DNA from: Siphonodentalium dalli
Taxonomy: Eukaryota > Mollusca > Scaphopoda > Gadilida > Siphonodentaliidae
Direction: 5' to 3'
NCBI GenBank assembly: GCA_032622095.1
Contig: CP136069.1
Span: 71,821,319-71,885,318 of the forward strand
Length of the DNA stretch: 64,000 nucleotides
The notes below the pieces were generated by a model, which worked only from the letters and a program-made list of their open reading frames with translations, did not search any database and had not been told where the DNA came from. Positions 47,601 to 54,056 of this stretch are shown piece by piece; positions within the stretch are counted from its first letter, which is position 1; every line of letters starts with the position of its first letter. The position numbers and the translations under genes are program-made.

Positions 47601-48081
47601 TGTTTTCATTGGCCTCTCAGTATTTTCCATTGGCCTCTCAGTGTTCAGATATTCAGTTAAAAAAAACGACCATGGACGTAAATTTCCCATCAATAAATAT
47701 GAATTATTCTGCACGTTGTGTTTACTGTTCGCATATATGTCGTATTCATATATTTCGCAGATGAATAACAGCATTTGAATGTTTACTTTTTAACTGAGTG
47801 AGAGAACCAATTTAGTAAATACTCGTGTTGAGCCAAATAGCTGGCCCCTTGGTGAGATAGTATCCACAACATCATATTGTTGGTTCTATATGAGTAATGC
47901 AGATTGAGACCATTAGATGTCAGTCACCCGTATATTTTCCCGCCATCGTATTGAAAGATCACTCACCTCCAAGCCAGTTGAAGAGTTTGCCAAATATTTT
48001 TGGATTTCTCCCAAGGAAATGAGCATAACCCTTGCCATACTGTTTCCTTGGCAACCACAAAGGCCACTGTTTGTCTCGCTT
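23505..48081 (-). CDS. Platelet-activating-factor acetylhydrolase, partial gene (overview)
   Basis: Six minus-strand exons join without a phase break: 47967-48081, 37313-37478, 29045-29228, 27920-28033, 26879-26970 and 23505-23675. They encode about 281 residues. Family members hydrolyse the sn-2 acetyl group of PAF and short oxidised acyl chains of phospholipids (alpha/beta-hydrolase fold). Landmarks are [12 protein letters not shown] near residues 58-69, EHRDGSAS around 92-99, GHSFGG with the presumed nucleophile at Ser207, and LDGWM with the presumed acid Asp230. The catalytic histidine, expected in the next exon within a GSVHQNF-like motif, was not found in the 23.5 kb downstream. Upstream exons covering the N-terminus were also not found. 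Secreted PLA2G7 versus intracellular PAFAH2 type cannot be decided without the N-terminus. I cannot exclude a broken gene. Confidence 0.93.
24290..24692. mobile_element. TTAA element, AGTACCT family, left end degraded
   Basis: The right end GATTGAGTACCT abuts TTAA at 24,693-24,696. The interior carries GAGTCGAGGAAC and GATCAGATATCGAT, shared with 28,140-28,575 and 36,251-36,718. The left terminus is not recognisable. Confidence 0.6.
25391..26131 (+). repeat. Two tandem 371-bp units
   Basis: Both units begin with AAGTGATGTGAAACACTC and carry the same order of motifs, including CGATT/GGCGAT and TTTCACGCACCCGAA. They differ by many substitutions, so the duplication is not recent. They lie in the intron between acetylhydrolase exons 5 and 6. 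Confidence 0.8.
26655..26814. mobile_element. TA-flanked hairpin element, one end lost
   Basis: Long inverted arms centred on GGATTTAGTCGGAAATATGG and its complement. The right end ACATTACTG is followed by TA. The left terminal repeat is missing. Intact relatives are at 35,743-35,956 and 44,123-44,324. Confidence 0.75.
26879..26970 (-). CDS. PAF acetylhydrolase exon 5 of those found (nucleophile elbow)
   Basis: 92 bp, acceptor TATTTACAG and donor GTAAGT, phase 0 in and phase 2 out. It encodes [20 protein letters not shown] followed by [10 protein letters not shown]. The G-H-S-F-G-G turn is the expected lipase-type nucleophile elbow, and the following T-L-S-E-D pattern is typical of this family. 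Confidence 0.95.
27105..27395. repeat. Dispersed repeat with short tandem units
   Basis: About three units of roughly 31 bp (GTTAACAGAGAGGGGTGAAT) precede a unique part with AACTTCAACATAT-like sequence. The same order recurs at 44,335-44,620, so the short tandem array is part of a dispersed element. Confidence 0.6.
27400..27690 (+). mobile_element. Retroelement-like 3' tail
   Basis: Closely matches 23,090-23,445, with CCCTCGGGCTTGTTGTCTG and a terminal GAAATAAAAATATG. It is truncated at its 5' side and lies in the intron between acetylhydrolase exons 4 and 5. Confidence 0.6.
27920..28033 (-). CDS. PAF acetylhydrolase exon 4 of those found
   Basis: 114 bp, acceptor GCTTACAG and donor GTGAGT, phase 0 at both ends. 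It encodes [20 protein letters not shown] and continues to FRFKTSHFK. This is the family's helical segment between the HRD loop and the nucleophile strand (pattern R-x-x-E-C, then L-x-x-I). Confidence 0.88.
28140..28580. mobile_element. AGTACCT-family element, degraded ends
   Basis: Shares GAGTCGAGGAAC and ATCGAATCGGATTGAGTAC with 36,251-36,718. The terminal CCT and the TTAA are mutated. It contains a short GTT microsatellite. Confidence 0.6.
28652..29070 (-). repeat. 13 x 32-bp array made from an exon end and its 5' splice site
   Basis: Read on the minus strand, each unit holds GACTACTCATACCGAAACAA then ACAG and GTAGGGAC. This is the last part of acetylhydrolase exon 3 (DYSYRNKQ) and its donor. 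There are thirteen CCCTAC occurrences, spaced exactly 32 bp from 28,655 to 29,039. Units are nearly identical, with single-base variants near 28,741, 28,909, 28,983 and 29,028. Because 32 is not a multiple of 3, use of a distal donor shifts the frame. Reading on from the first donor meets a stop within the next unit. Confidence 0.95.
29045..29228 (-). CDS. PAF acetylhydrolase exon 3 of those found, flanked by its own repeats
   Basis: 184 bp, acceptor TTTGTTGTAG and donor GTAGGG. One base completes the HRD arginine, then 61 codons from [12 protein letters not shown] to DDYSYRNKQ, ending in phase 0. The donor nearest the exon body gives the only join that is in frame with the next exon and free of stops. 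The last 27 bases plus the donor form the proximal unit of a 13-copy array. The first 80 or so bases plus the acceptor are the proximal unit of a second, decayed array. Confidence 0.9.
29229..30190 (-). pseudogene. Four decayed copies of the 5' part of exon 3 with its acceptor
   Basis: Beyond the functional acceptor, the exon's first 80 or so bases plus acceptor and intron are repeated, with copies starting near 29,311, 29,478, 29,697 and 29,990. The junctions recur as TACGGACTATACTATGG. Minus-strand translations keep a shared start: EGSASM, DGSASM, DESTSM and NESASM versus DGSASM in the real exon. All then meet stops or frameshifts. Acceptor AG is present in copies 1, 2 and 4 and changed in copy 3. 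Divergence increases with distance from the functional exon. Confidence 0.88.
30191..30985. other. Intron sequence, no gene seen
   Basis: AT-rich, with T runs near 30,700-30,760 and a short TCTA microsatellite near 30,935-30,960. No exon or element with clear ends was found. Confidence 0.4.
30986..31195. mobile_element. Fragments of the GGTCCCCAGAGGGTGAAT fold-back family
   Basis: Two partial arms, near 31,000-31,035 and 31,125-31,175, are in the same orientation. They resemble the left arm of the elements at 9.0 and 34.2 kb but lack full right arms. Another fragment lies at 31,755-31,815. Confidence 0.5.
31865..32134. mobile_element. TTAA element with CTCTTTTCT ends
   Basis: TTAA flanks at 31,861-31,864 and 32,135-32,138 enclose imperfect termini CCCTCTCTTTTCT and AGAAAAGAAAGTG. 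Inside is the hairpin GAAATGTTCAGATAATAAGT and its complement. Its sequence is shared with partial copies at 7.5, 21.8, 47.7 and 50.4 kb. Confidence 0.7.
32160..32985. repeat. Minisatellite, 13 units of about 62 bp
   Basis: Each unit contains GGTGGCGCTGTATTCAGCTT, a CTCC(A/G)(C/G)GTAGAGCGG segment and a GCATGGGCGCATA segment. Thirteen units are counted by the GG(C/T)GCTGTA-like word. The most similar neighbours are a 133-bp dimer repeated around 32,641-32,906, indicating recent local amplification. The short reading frames here are by-products. Confidence 0.9.
33198..33687. mobile_element. TTAA element (CAGTGCCAGG termini) with hairpin cassette
   Basis: TTAA at 33,194-33,197 and 33,688-33,691. 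The left end CCCTTTCAGTGCCAGG and the right end CCTGGCACTGAAGAG are inverted repeats. One hairpin cassette (33,243-33,314) has arms of about 35 nt with one mismatch. The 3' part repeats AGGGCCGATTTTACAGACCG. No open reading frame for a transposase. Confidence 0.88.
34165..34545. mobile_element. Fold-back element with TGACATTTGCAGAAT ends
   Basis: The outer ends GTATGACATTTGCAGAAT and ATTCTGCAAATGTCAGAC are inverted. An inner fold-back around GAGGGTGAATTTGGTGA is at 34,187-34,270. It is the longest member of the GGTCCCCAGAGGG family here. Confidence 0.7.
34637..34765. mobile_element. Fold-back element (CTATTTTATACG)
   Basis: The arms TCTCACGTGAGTTTCTATTT and AAATAGGACGAGTGTGAGA pair around CGAATTTAGTG-type sequence. 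The right flank has TTTTATCACATGATC. It is non-coding. Confidence 0.65.
35743..35956. mobile_element. TA-flanked near-perfect hairpin element
   Basis: Begins CAGTAATG and ends CATTACTG, with TA on both sides. The two arms are complementary over most of about 100 bp each, meeting at CTCTCCCCCGAGAG. TA target sites suggest a Tc1/mariner-type or similar source, but the family is not established. Confidence 0.85.
36194..36250 (+). repeat. Left half of a 57-bp tandem duplication
   Basis: GATACGGATG...GGCCTTCGCGATG...TTTTAAAATCGTCAC...CCGTTAA here matches 36,722-36,779. The two halves are separated by a TTAA element that sits at the TTAA between them. Confidence 0.8.
36251..36718. mobile_element. 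TTAA element with AGGTACTCAATC ends, intact
   Basis: Inverted termini AGGTACTCAATCCGATC and GATCGGATTGAGTACCT are flanked by TTAA at 36,247-36,250 and 36,719-36,722. The interior shares GAGTCGAGGAAC and CAGATATCGAT with copies at 24.3 and 28.1 kb. It is non-autonomous. Confidence 0.85.
36920..37135. mobile_element. Fold-back element (ACTCAACA arms)
   Basis: The left arm, from GTACGTAAAGAGCGTGCGAT through ATACTCAACATTCACCG, pairs with the right arm CGGTGTTGAGTGTTG...ATCGCTCACGC. It lies about 180 bp downstream of acetylhydrolase exon 2, within the following intron. Confidence 0.6.
37313..37478 (-). CDS. PAF acetylhydrolase exon 2 of those found
   Basis: 166 bp, acceptor TTCATATTTCAG and donor GTGAGT, phase 1 in and phase 2 out. 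It encodes [18 protein letters not shown] and ends [13 protein letters not shown], with R shared across the intron. FSHGLG and [11 protein letters not shown] are hallmark segments of the PLA2G7/PAFAH2 family and the strongest single piece of evidence for the gene. Confidence 0.95.
38008..38118. repeat. Compact hairpin (CACCCAAAGACA)
   Basis: The arms CACAGGTCCCTGGCA...CCCACCCAAAGACA and TGTCTTTGGGTGTGGG...GGTCCTGTGG pair over about 50 bp each around a short ATATATAAG loop. It resembles a miniature element or a long precursor-like RNA hairpin. Confidence 0.7.
38504..38654. mobile_element. Fold-back element abutting a TTAA element
   Basis: The arms ATGTATGTATATATAGTGGG...GGTCGTTG and CAACGACC...CCCACTATACATACAT are inverted. 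The right end lies four bases from the TTAA flank of the next element. Confidence 0.7.
38662..39037. mobile_element. TTAA element (ACCCAACA termini) with two hairpins
   Basis: TTAA at 38,658-38,661 and 39,038-39,041. The exact inverted ends are CCCTTTACCCAACA and TGTTGGGTAAAGGG. Two hairpin cassettes lie in mutually inverted orientation at about 38,685-38,757 and 38,817-38,889. The CGACC/GGTCG inner stem is present in both. Confidence 0.92.
39042..40013. other. Intron sequence, nothing supported except one element end
   Basis: A GTTGAACTTATTATC segment and TATAGAAAGGAG near 39,558-39,605 are the only recognisable repeat fragment. No exon with proper splice sites and family similarity was seen. 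Confidence 0.4.
40014..40140. mobile_element. Fold-back element (GTCCCCAGAGGGT)
   Basis: The arms TGACATTTACAGAATTATGT... and the complementary ACCTCATTCTGC end surround a GACGCTATCCCGCACAGTGG loop region. Same family as 8,996-9,125. Confidence 0.7.
40205..40394. mobile_element. Single arm of the AGGGGG TTAA family
   Basis: Ends ATGTACAGTCCCCCT followed by TTAA at 40,395-40,398. It contains GAGATGGTCCCATAAATGGC as in 2,136-2,355. The opposite terminus is absent. Confidence 0.6.
41440..42215 (+). repeat. Dispersed element with AAGATGGCTGCC modules
   Basis: Three diverged modules carry GGCTCCCATCTAGA-like, GATGTGATCTGTAGGGTG and CCAAGATGGCTGCC words. They are followed by a GACGCATGCACGGACGCACC tail and TAGCTCAAACTTGACC...CAGCTAAAAATAAA. 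The simple-repeat tail suggests a SINE or non-LTR 3' end. Confidence 0.6.
42256..42633. mobile_element. TTAA element (ACCCAACA termini), opposite orientation
   Basis: TTAA at 42,252-42,255 and 42,634-42,637. It is the reverse-oriented relative of 38,662-39,037, with the same two hairpins and the same spacer. Confidence 0.92.
42985..43550. repeat. Dispersed repeat rich in TTCCAACTGTT, two pieces
   Basis: Two adjoining copies or fragments of the 6,160-6,545 repeat are separated by an ACAC microsatellite near 43,213-43,230. The second ends in a C run at 43,525-43,534. Confidence 0.6.
44123..44324. mobile_element. TA-flanked near-perfect hairpin element
   Basis: Begins CAGTAATGCCC and ends GGGCATTACTG, with TA on each side. 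The arms match 35,743-35,956 except for small deletions at the tip. Confidence 0.85.
44335..44765. repeat. Dispersed repeat shared with 27.1 kb
   Basis: GAATCCTG...ACCAGTTAAC-type short units flank a part with ACTTCAACATATACAAGTAT and AAATATGTCACTTCGGCT. The order of motifs is the same as at 27,105-27,395. Confidence 0.55.
44879..45119. mobile_element. TTAA-type hairpin element, right end lost
   Basis: The left end TTAACCCTTTATTGGCGGGA is at 44,875. Two hairpins follow. The second has the inner stem CTCCC/GGGAG where the 33- and 38-kb copies have CGACC/GGTCG. The right part is like that of the CATGAC family (CAGGAAGCTCCA) but stops before a terminal TTAA. Confidence 0.75.
45180..46055 (+). 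repeat. Dispersed element with four internal 160-180-bp repeats
   Basis: Four units start at about 45,263, 45,441, 45,613 and 45,775 with the AAACAAAGATGAATAACTCT motif. Each contains AATTTCATTGAGATC and ATGAACAGACA(C/T)C words. The element ends in a GGACGGA-rich tail and TGGGGTATAAT. It is likely non-coding and non-autonomous. Confidence 0.7.
46555..47650 (+). repeat. Long 21-bp minisatellite open in two frames
   Basis: About 50 units of CTCGGTGTTT(A/T)ACA(T/C)TGGC(C/A)T, partly organised as 42-bp dimers. Because 21 is a multiple of 3 and the unit lacks stops in two frames, reading frames of 313 codons (46,487-47,428) and 360 codons (46,696-47,778) overlap. They encode heptads such as SVFYTGI and ASRCFTL. 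There is no splice context or non-repetitive domain, so I call it a repeat, not a gene. Confidence 0.88.
47967..48081 (-). CDS. PAF acetylhydrolase exon 1 of those found
   Basis: 115 bp, acceptor CTATTTCAG and donor GTGAGT. It starts in phase 0 and ends after one base of a glycine codon. It encodes [20 protein letters not shown] and continues to FNWLGG. This matches the segment after the first strands in the family, where a W-P-x-x-x-Y pattern precedes the FLG motif. Confidence 0.88.
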
Positions 48082-49190
48082 CTGAAATAGAAACAAATAT
48101 AGGTTAATTAGTGTGAGTATTGTCTGTGAGCGATGCACCATTTGTTGTGGGTGATTACCGTGTTAACTTGTTATCTCGTCCAATTTCTTTCGTTTTTTAC
48201 CGGTCGGTCCTGATGATATCGCTGACAAATTACGGTCCTTGAACGATTTCCCTCATATCTGTGCTTGTGGCCTCGTTAAGCATCGCTTATCTAACTTGTT
48301 CGAGTAATAGATTTGTAGAGTTGGCGTTTAAGGTTACACTGGTGTAAATAGGGTTCGGAGTGACATCTAGCGGATGCGGGATATATAGCAGATAATAAAA
48401 TAGACACTGGGCCCTGATTGGTCAATAGCCTTGCGTGCTTTTTGCATAAAAAAAATCACCACACCTCTTCCCTATGATTTCCCATAGGTAAAATAGCCAT
48501 TGGCACAGGAATTAACCCTTTGTATTGAAGTTTGAATTTTTTGGTGTGGTCTAAAATATGACAGTATTATTTATGCGGTTCTGACATTAGTTACGAAAAC
48601 ACAAGATTTAAAGGTGAGTTCCCTGCTAGACGGACATGATTTTTTTGCGTAAAATGTTTCCCCAAATTTTCAGATTTAAAGAACATTTTGGACCCACAAT
48701 TTATATTGCCAACAGGATACGCTAAAACGTTAGCACTGAGGCCTATGGAAAACATTTACACCAGTGTAACCTAAAAATGTTAGTCCATGGCAGCGCTAAA
48801 AAGATCTGACCATTAGAGCTTGAGATCTCCGTTTGCTGGCACCGTCTTTTGGCTTTTTGTTTATATGTTCTGCACGGTTCTACCTTAAATGGTAGCTTAT
48901 ACAATAAAGCATTCATTCGTATACTGTAGTGTCCACATACCGCCCGTAGTTCTTGGTCACGCAAATAATTCCTTCCTTGCTGACTGGCACAACATTTAGC
49001 ATGGACTGAGATGCCACTCCCGCTGTGTATACACATTATAAGGATTGGCAATGTCACCAGATACATATACATAGACTGCCCGTGGTAATTGTTGTGTCCT
49101 TTACTTCTTTTAGGTTGAACGCAGACACATTGTCAATAACACCTTTATAAACTCGTTGTGAAATGTTATTTACGAGCTTCCGATCTTTCT
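48082..49190. other. Upstream of the first acetylhydrolase exon found, no exon identified
   Basis: I looked for the family's preceding exon (G-P-Y-x-V-G-C and F-Y-P motifs) on the minus strand and did not find it. Scattered frames near 48,743-49,072 have no family match. Confidence 0.4.
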
Positions 49191-49199
49191 ATTGGTCTT

Positions 49200-49510
49200 T
49201 CTATGAAACCCCGGTCTCGGTTAAGTCAGTTTCTTATACCGTTTTTCTATCATCTTCTTTTTCCTAATATTGTGTAGACCCCCACATAGAACTGTAACGC
49301 GTCAGTCTGTAACGCCTGATGTCCAAACATTTCAATTTGCAGGGACATAGGGCTGCAGACTGGCGCGTTACATTCCTATGTGGCGGGGGGAGGGGGTCTG
49401 CACAATATTAGGAACAGGAAGATAATTGAGATGAAGATGATATAGAAACACTGGAAATACTATAAGAAACGAACTCAAACGAGGCAGTGGTTTCCTAACA
49501 CGCTATATGT
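49200..49510. mobile_element. Fold-back element (GTAACGCG arms)
   Basis: The left arm runs through TTTCTTATACC, CATCTTC, CCTAATATTGTGTAGACCCC, and AACGCGTCAGTCTG. The right arm is its complement: CAGACTGGCGCGTTA, GGGTCTGCACAATATTAGG, and GAAGATGATATAGAAAC. The centre is about 60 bp. It is non-coding. Confidence 0.75.
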
Positions 49511-50039
49511 CAGCTTGTTTCCATGTCGCTGACTATAACGTCATTGACGTTGTTTCATGTACTCAAGACTGTCATTACACTTAAGAAAGACCCCCAGAAG
49601 GGTCGGAAGCTCGTGAATAAAAATTCACAACAAGTCTATAAAGGTGTTACAATCTTATTTATATTATCATAATTTTTCTGATTACTTTACCATCGAGTGC
49701 ACAAACAAATATGTTACACAAACAACATATGTATCCATACATATCGAGAGAAAAGGCACCGATTCCTCTCTCAAACCATGATAATTTACCATTAGCGAAT
49801 CATGAGGGAGCGACGGGTACTCATGAAATAGTCATGCTTTTCGCGGACGTCGGCGTAAACACTTCGGTGCATTTCCGGCGGAATTCACGTCTGATTCTCG
49901 CGAGACCATTAACTGCGTGCGAAGCAGTGGTAATCAGACGGTACATCGTGTTCATTATGTAACGGACAGAATAGCACTGGCGAAGCTAATGACCTTAACC
50001 GCTTCTATGCTAACATAGCCGTACGGACGCCAGAATTTT

Positions 50040-50345
50040 TAGGGCGACTGAGACTTTTTGCCCGTATTTTTGTTTTACAAGATACAACATGATATATTCA
50101 TGGCTGTAACATTTTTGTAGAATATACCTTGTATATACGCAGAAATATAACAAGACAGATTCAAATTAACCTTACATGTGTATAATTCGGGCATAAATGA
50201 AAAATACTGTAATTTGCCATAATTTCCCCCTGAAATATCATTTAGTTTGCCCGAAAATTGTCCGCAATTTGACCGAAAACATCTCCAAATTGCCCGAAAT
50301 TTCCACAATTTTTAGCTTTCAAAATGTTTTGTGGGGCTGCAGCCC
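50040..50345. repeat. Dispersed repeat (AAATTGCCCGAAA)
   Basis: About 300 bp also present at 56,272-56,610, sharing ATATACCTTGTATATACG, AGATTCAAATTAACCTTA, several TTGCCCGAAA words and GGGGCTGCAGCCCTC. Confidence 0.75.
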
Positions 50346-50471
50346 TCCCAGCCCCCTGACCCTATGGATAATATATATGAGCACCTCCAATGGGTAATAG
50401 ACCGTTCCAATGTATACTTCTATAAATGAATGTGGCAATCCATTTAGTATCGAAATGGTTAAAACAATCTG

Positions 50472-51315
50472 ATAGCATGCACACCATCCCTACGTCGCAT
50501 GCCAAACAGTCGGCACATCGCGTTCATCGTGTTAGCACACCATCCCTCCATCGCATGGCTATCAGTCGGCACATCACGTCCATCGTGTTATCACACCATC
50601 CCTCCATCGCATGGCTATCGGTGGGCACATCGCGTTCATCGTGTTAGCACACCATCCCTCCATCGCATGGCAATCAGTCGGCACATCGCGTTCATCGTGT
50701 TATCACACCGTCCATCCATCGCATGACAATCAGTCGGCACATCACGTTCATCGTGTTATCACACCATCCCTCCATCGCATGGCTATCGGTGGGCACATCG
50801 CGTTCATCGTGTTATCACACCATCCCTCCATCGCATGGCTATCAGTCGGCACATCGCGTTCATCATGTTAGCACACCATCCCTCCATCGCATGGCAATCA
50901 GTCGGCGCATCATGTTCATCGTGTTAGCACACCATCCCTCCATCGCATGGCTATCAGTCGGCACATCACGTTCATCGTGTTATCACACCATCCCTCCATC
51001 GCATGGCTATCGGTGGGCACATCGCGTTCATCGTGTTAGCACACCATCCCTCCATCGCATGGCAATCAGTCGGCACATCATGTTCATCGTGTTAGCACAC
51101 CATCCCTCCATCGCATGGCAATCAGTCGGCACATCGCGTTCATCATGTTAGCACACCATCCCTCCATCGCATGGCAATCAGTCGGCACATCACTTTCTTC
51201 ATGTTAGCACACCACCCGCCATCGCATGGAAATCAGTCGGCACATCGCGTTCATCGTGTTAGCACACCATCCCTCCATTGCGTGGCTATCAGTGGGCACA
51301 TCGGGTTCATCATGT
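50472..51315 (+). repeat. Minisatellite, 15 units of 56 bp
   Basis: Each unit contains CATCGCATGGCTATCAGTCG, GCACATCGCGTTCATC and GTGTTAGCACACCATCCC. Units are exactly 56 bp over most of the array and differ at a few positions (CTAT/CAAT, CGCG/CACG, TTAG/TTAT). The last three are more diverged. Overlapping short frames arise from the unit length. Confidence 0.93.
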
Positions 51316-51339
51316 AAAGGGCAGAATATCAGTGGCGAA

Positions 51340-51910
51340 GCTTAATTTTCAATGGTCTTTCCATTTGTTGTAAACTCCCAACCTGACTAATACTAAGGTT
51401 GGAAAATTTCCAACAGATTACCCAGACCAACATTTTTTACTAAAGCAGAATAATATGCTGCTGTTGGTCTAAAAACAACAAATTCTCCACTAATTACTGG
51501 TTGGAAAATCAAACTATGAGAAGAATTTCAACTTATATGTGGTGTAAAATGTCCATCTAATGTTGTGTCAGGCATTGAAATTTGGTACAATACCCAGAAA
51601 CTAAGATCACTCAAAGAGCAACTGAGCCCATGAAAACCCATGAATAGTAAACAGCTCTTGCTTCATGTGCCGAAGTTCATAGAACGGAGGCGTCAAAAGG
51701 ATCAGTTTGGTCATTCAAGGGAGGTCACTTTTCCTAGCCATCTTGGGGTGGAGCGGATGAAATGTCTCCGTGATAGGCAAGAAAACCTGCGTTCAACCAA
51801 GACGTCTCGGTTCCGCTCGTTTGATGTCTTCTTGCATGACCCTGATAGGACAAAGTGACTCCCCAACTTTAATAAATTTTTACCAAAGTTCGGGGGTTAG
51901 ACACCCATAA
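51340..51910. repeat. TTCCAACTGTT repeat interrupted by an insert
   Basis: The dispersed repeat is split by about 250 bp (51,605-51,860) that is open in one plus-strand frame of 72 codons. The insert matches nothing I recognise. Confidence 0.5.
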
Positions 51911-52943
51911 CCCTCCCATGAAGCCACGTCTCTGTGGGTACGTGCCAAAAGCATATGTTGCGTCGGTTATAAACGGAGGGATAATCAGTTCACAAACCAA
52001 TTATCATTTTGGGACTGTTGCAACTAATCTATTTTGTCTGGTGTAGTCCTCCTCCATCAAGCTCCCCGTCTGCAGAAGCACAGAGCAGATTGACGGAACA
52101 TCCGGGGAGTATAAATGGCAATCCATTTAGTCTAGAATAGGTGCGTTCGATCCGTCACTCTGAAGGCACTCCACCTCAAGCTGTGCATAATTTTTATCCG
52201 TTTGTCGGGACTTTCGTATTCGATTGATTGAAGGATTCGTCGGAGAGTGAATCGATCAGACCCTAATCGACCGTTAACAAACGATTAGTTTGAATGTCCC
52301 GGCCATTTGAGATGTTGTGTCTGGGAAATTTATGTCACACAGCAGCTTTTGGAAACGGATCGAACTCCAGTAATTACCAGTAAATCCGTGAAGTTGTCGG
52401 AAGTATTGCTTTTAGTTCCTAATCTATTTCGCGTCTTGGGATGTGCCAGTGGGTGTAGAGAGCTCTTCATGACATAACTAAATTTAATGATGTACATAAT
52501 AGCCCCATTACGACGCCGTACTTGGTAAATTGATAATATTATACCAACATCACACCAAACAATAAACAAATCAGTGCACATTTATGGTGATATTTATTTT
52601 TATTTTTATTTACAGTTTCCTCAATCATCCCATATTTGTGGGTTTTTTTCAAATTGGCCAGTTTCTATACAAAGTACGTATCCTGTCACCTGATTATAAT
52701 AACGATCGTGATCAAATAAGATAACCACTGATGTATCAAAAGGGCTCAATATTTTGATAATACAAGATAGCCAGTCAACAAGTCAAATCCATGTATTTAA
52801 AAAAAAAAAAATTATATTGTTTTTCGGTATAATTATTAGTCAATCATGCAAGAGTACACACGTATATATGTGCAGAACGTGTATAGAATAACAATAGTGT
52901 ATTCTCCTGCGCTGTTCGGGTCGTATAAAAGCTAAACAATTAA
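51911..52943. other. Intergenic or intronic sequence, nothing supported
   Basis: AT-rich, with an A run near 52,800-52,811 and TTTTATT repeats near 52,595-52,610. No gene or bounded element was recognised. Confidence 0.4.
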
Positions 52944-53394
52944 CCCTTTCAGTGCCAAGTCCGATTTTTGTATCAACCCATATACCCTGTGCCAATGCAT
53001 TCTCTTATATATGCGAGTCGACCATAGGTCGCCTCGCATATATAAGAGAATGCATTGGCCTAACAATTTTTCATCATTTGTTATTATTTTTTACAATATT
53101 TTACAATTTTAATAATTTGTTCTTATATTCTCTTTCAGTGTCAGGCTTATTTTGTAGGTTTAGTGCCAGGGAATCTTACGTTTTTCATGGGCATCAAAAT
53201 TATTACTATGAATACTTGGTGATAGTTTTAGTTATAACATGCCCCTAAGGTTTTATCCAGTTTGTTTTTAAATTCGCTATAGCATACCGAAAAAAATCTT
53301 TTAAAAAAAACAAAACAATGTTTTAATTTTTTTAGGGCCGATTTTACAGACCGTAAATTAGGGCCGATGATATCGGCCCCTGGCACTGACATGG
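52944..53394. mobile_element. TTAA element (CAGTGCCAAG termini) with hairpin cassette
   Basis: TTAA at 52,940-52,943 and 53,395-53,398. Left end CCCTTTCAGTGCCAAG, right end CCTGGCACTGACATGG. It is a close relative of 33,198-33,687, with one hairpin at about 52,989-53,060 and the same AGGGCCGATTTTACAGACCG tail. Confidence 0.88.
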
Positions 53395-53589
53395 TTAAGT
53401 AATTATAAACATTGCTTTTCCATTCATGTTTCGTTGTTAACTTCGTTCCGTAGATTATGACACCGGGGGATAATAATTGGCGCTTATGCAGGATCGATCT
53501 ATATAGCGATTCACAACGAAGTTTATTTCCGGAAAGATAGCCCCCGAGTTCCGTTTTTGCTATCCAGTCCGAATTATTTATATGTTAAC

Positions 53590-53870
53590 ATTGATATGTC
53601 ATTAATTAATACGCCCCTGGAGATTTCCTTCTGGCAGACCACGTTACTATGGAGGGTCGTGCGGGAGGTGATGCCGCCAATTGATATATCATATGGAAAG
53701 CTTGCAGGATTCATGCTTTGGAATACCAATAAATATATCATATAAGCTGGATTTGGATCCGGATAATGACTTTTCGTCGATCTATCCACGCACAATGCAG
53801 ACACCATTGGCGCCCATTTATCTCTTTGAAAAAGCATCAAATTTGGTCATCAATGCATGGCGTTGAAGGT
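53590..53870. repeat. Dispersed repeat (GGAAAGCTTGCA)
   Basis: Shares GGAAAGCTTGCA, TGGAATAC(C/G)AATA, ATATCATATAAGCTGGAT and GATCTAT/GATCTGTGCACGCAC with 54,780-55,015. The class is unknown. Confidence 0.5.
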
Positions 53871-54056
53871 TACGTTACCAATTGATATCTAATAAACGTA
53901 GACTAATAAACATTTCCGAACCATATTGTCTGGACCCTAGATGTTATAGCACTTTTTGCTCCGGCTGTCAAACGAACAAAACACATATTGCTAATACACA
54001 TGTTAGAAGCCATGACATCAATCATCAACCAATCACTTGATCAATAAATGCATTAA

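Noticed and set aside
46696-47778. 360-codon frame as a gene for a repetitive protein
   Set aside because: It consists of a 21-bp minisatellite, overlaps an equally long frame in another phase, and lacks any non-repetitive domain or splice context. It is kept as a repeat and a finding only.
48743-49090. Minus-strand segment with a possible donor and acceptor, considered as the missing 5' acetylhydrolase exon
   Set aside because: No frame shows the family's expected G-P-Y-x-V-G-C or F-Y-P motifs, and the splice sites are weak.
50426-51151. Overlapping frames of 70-140 codons
   Set aside because: They are by-products of the 56-bp satellite, which is open in more than one frame.
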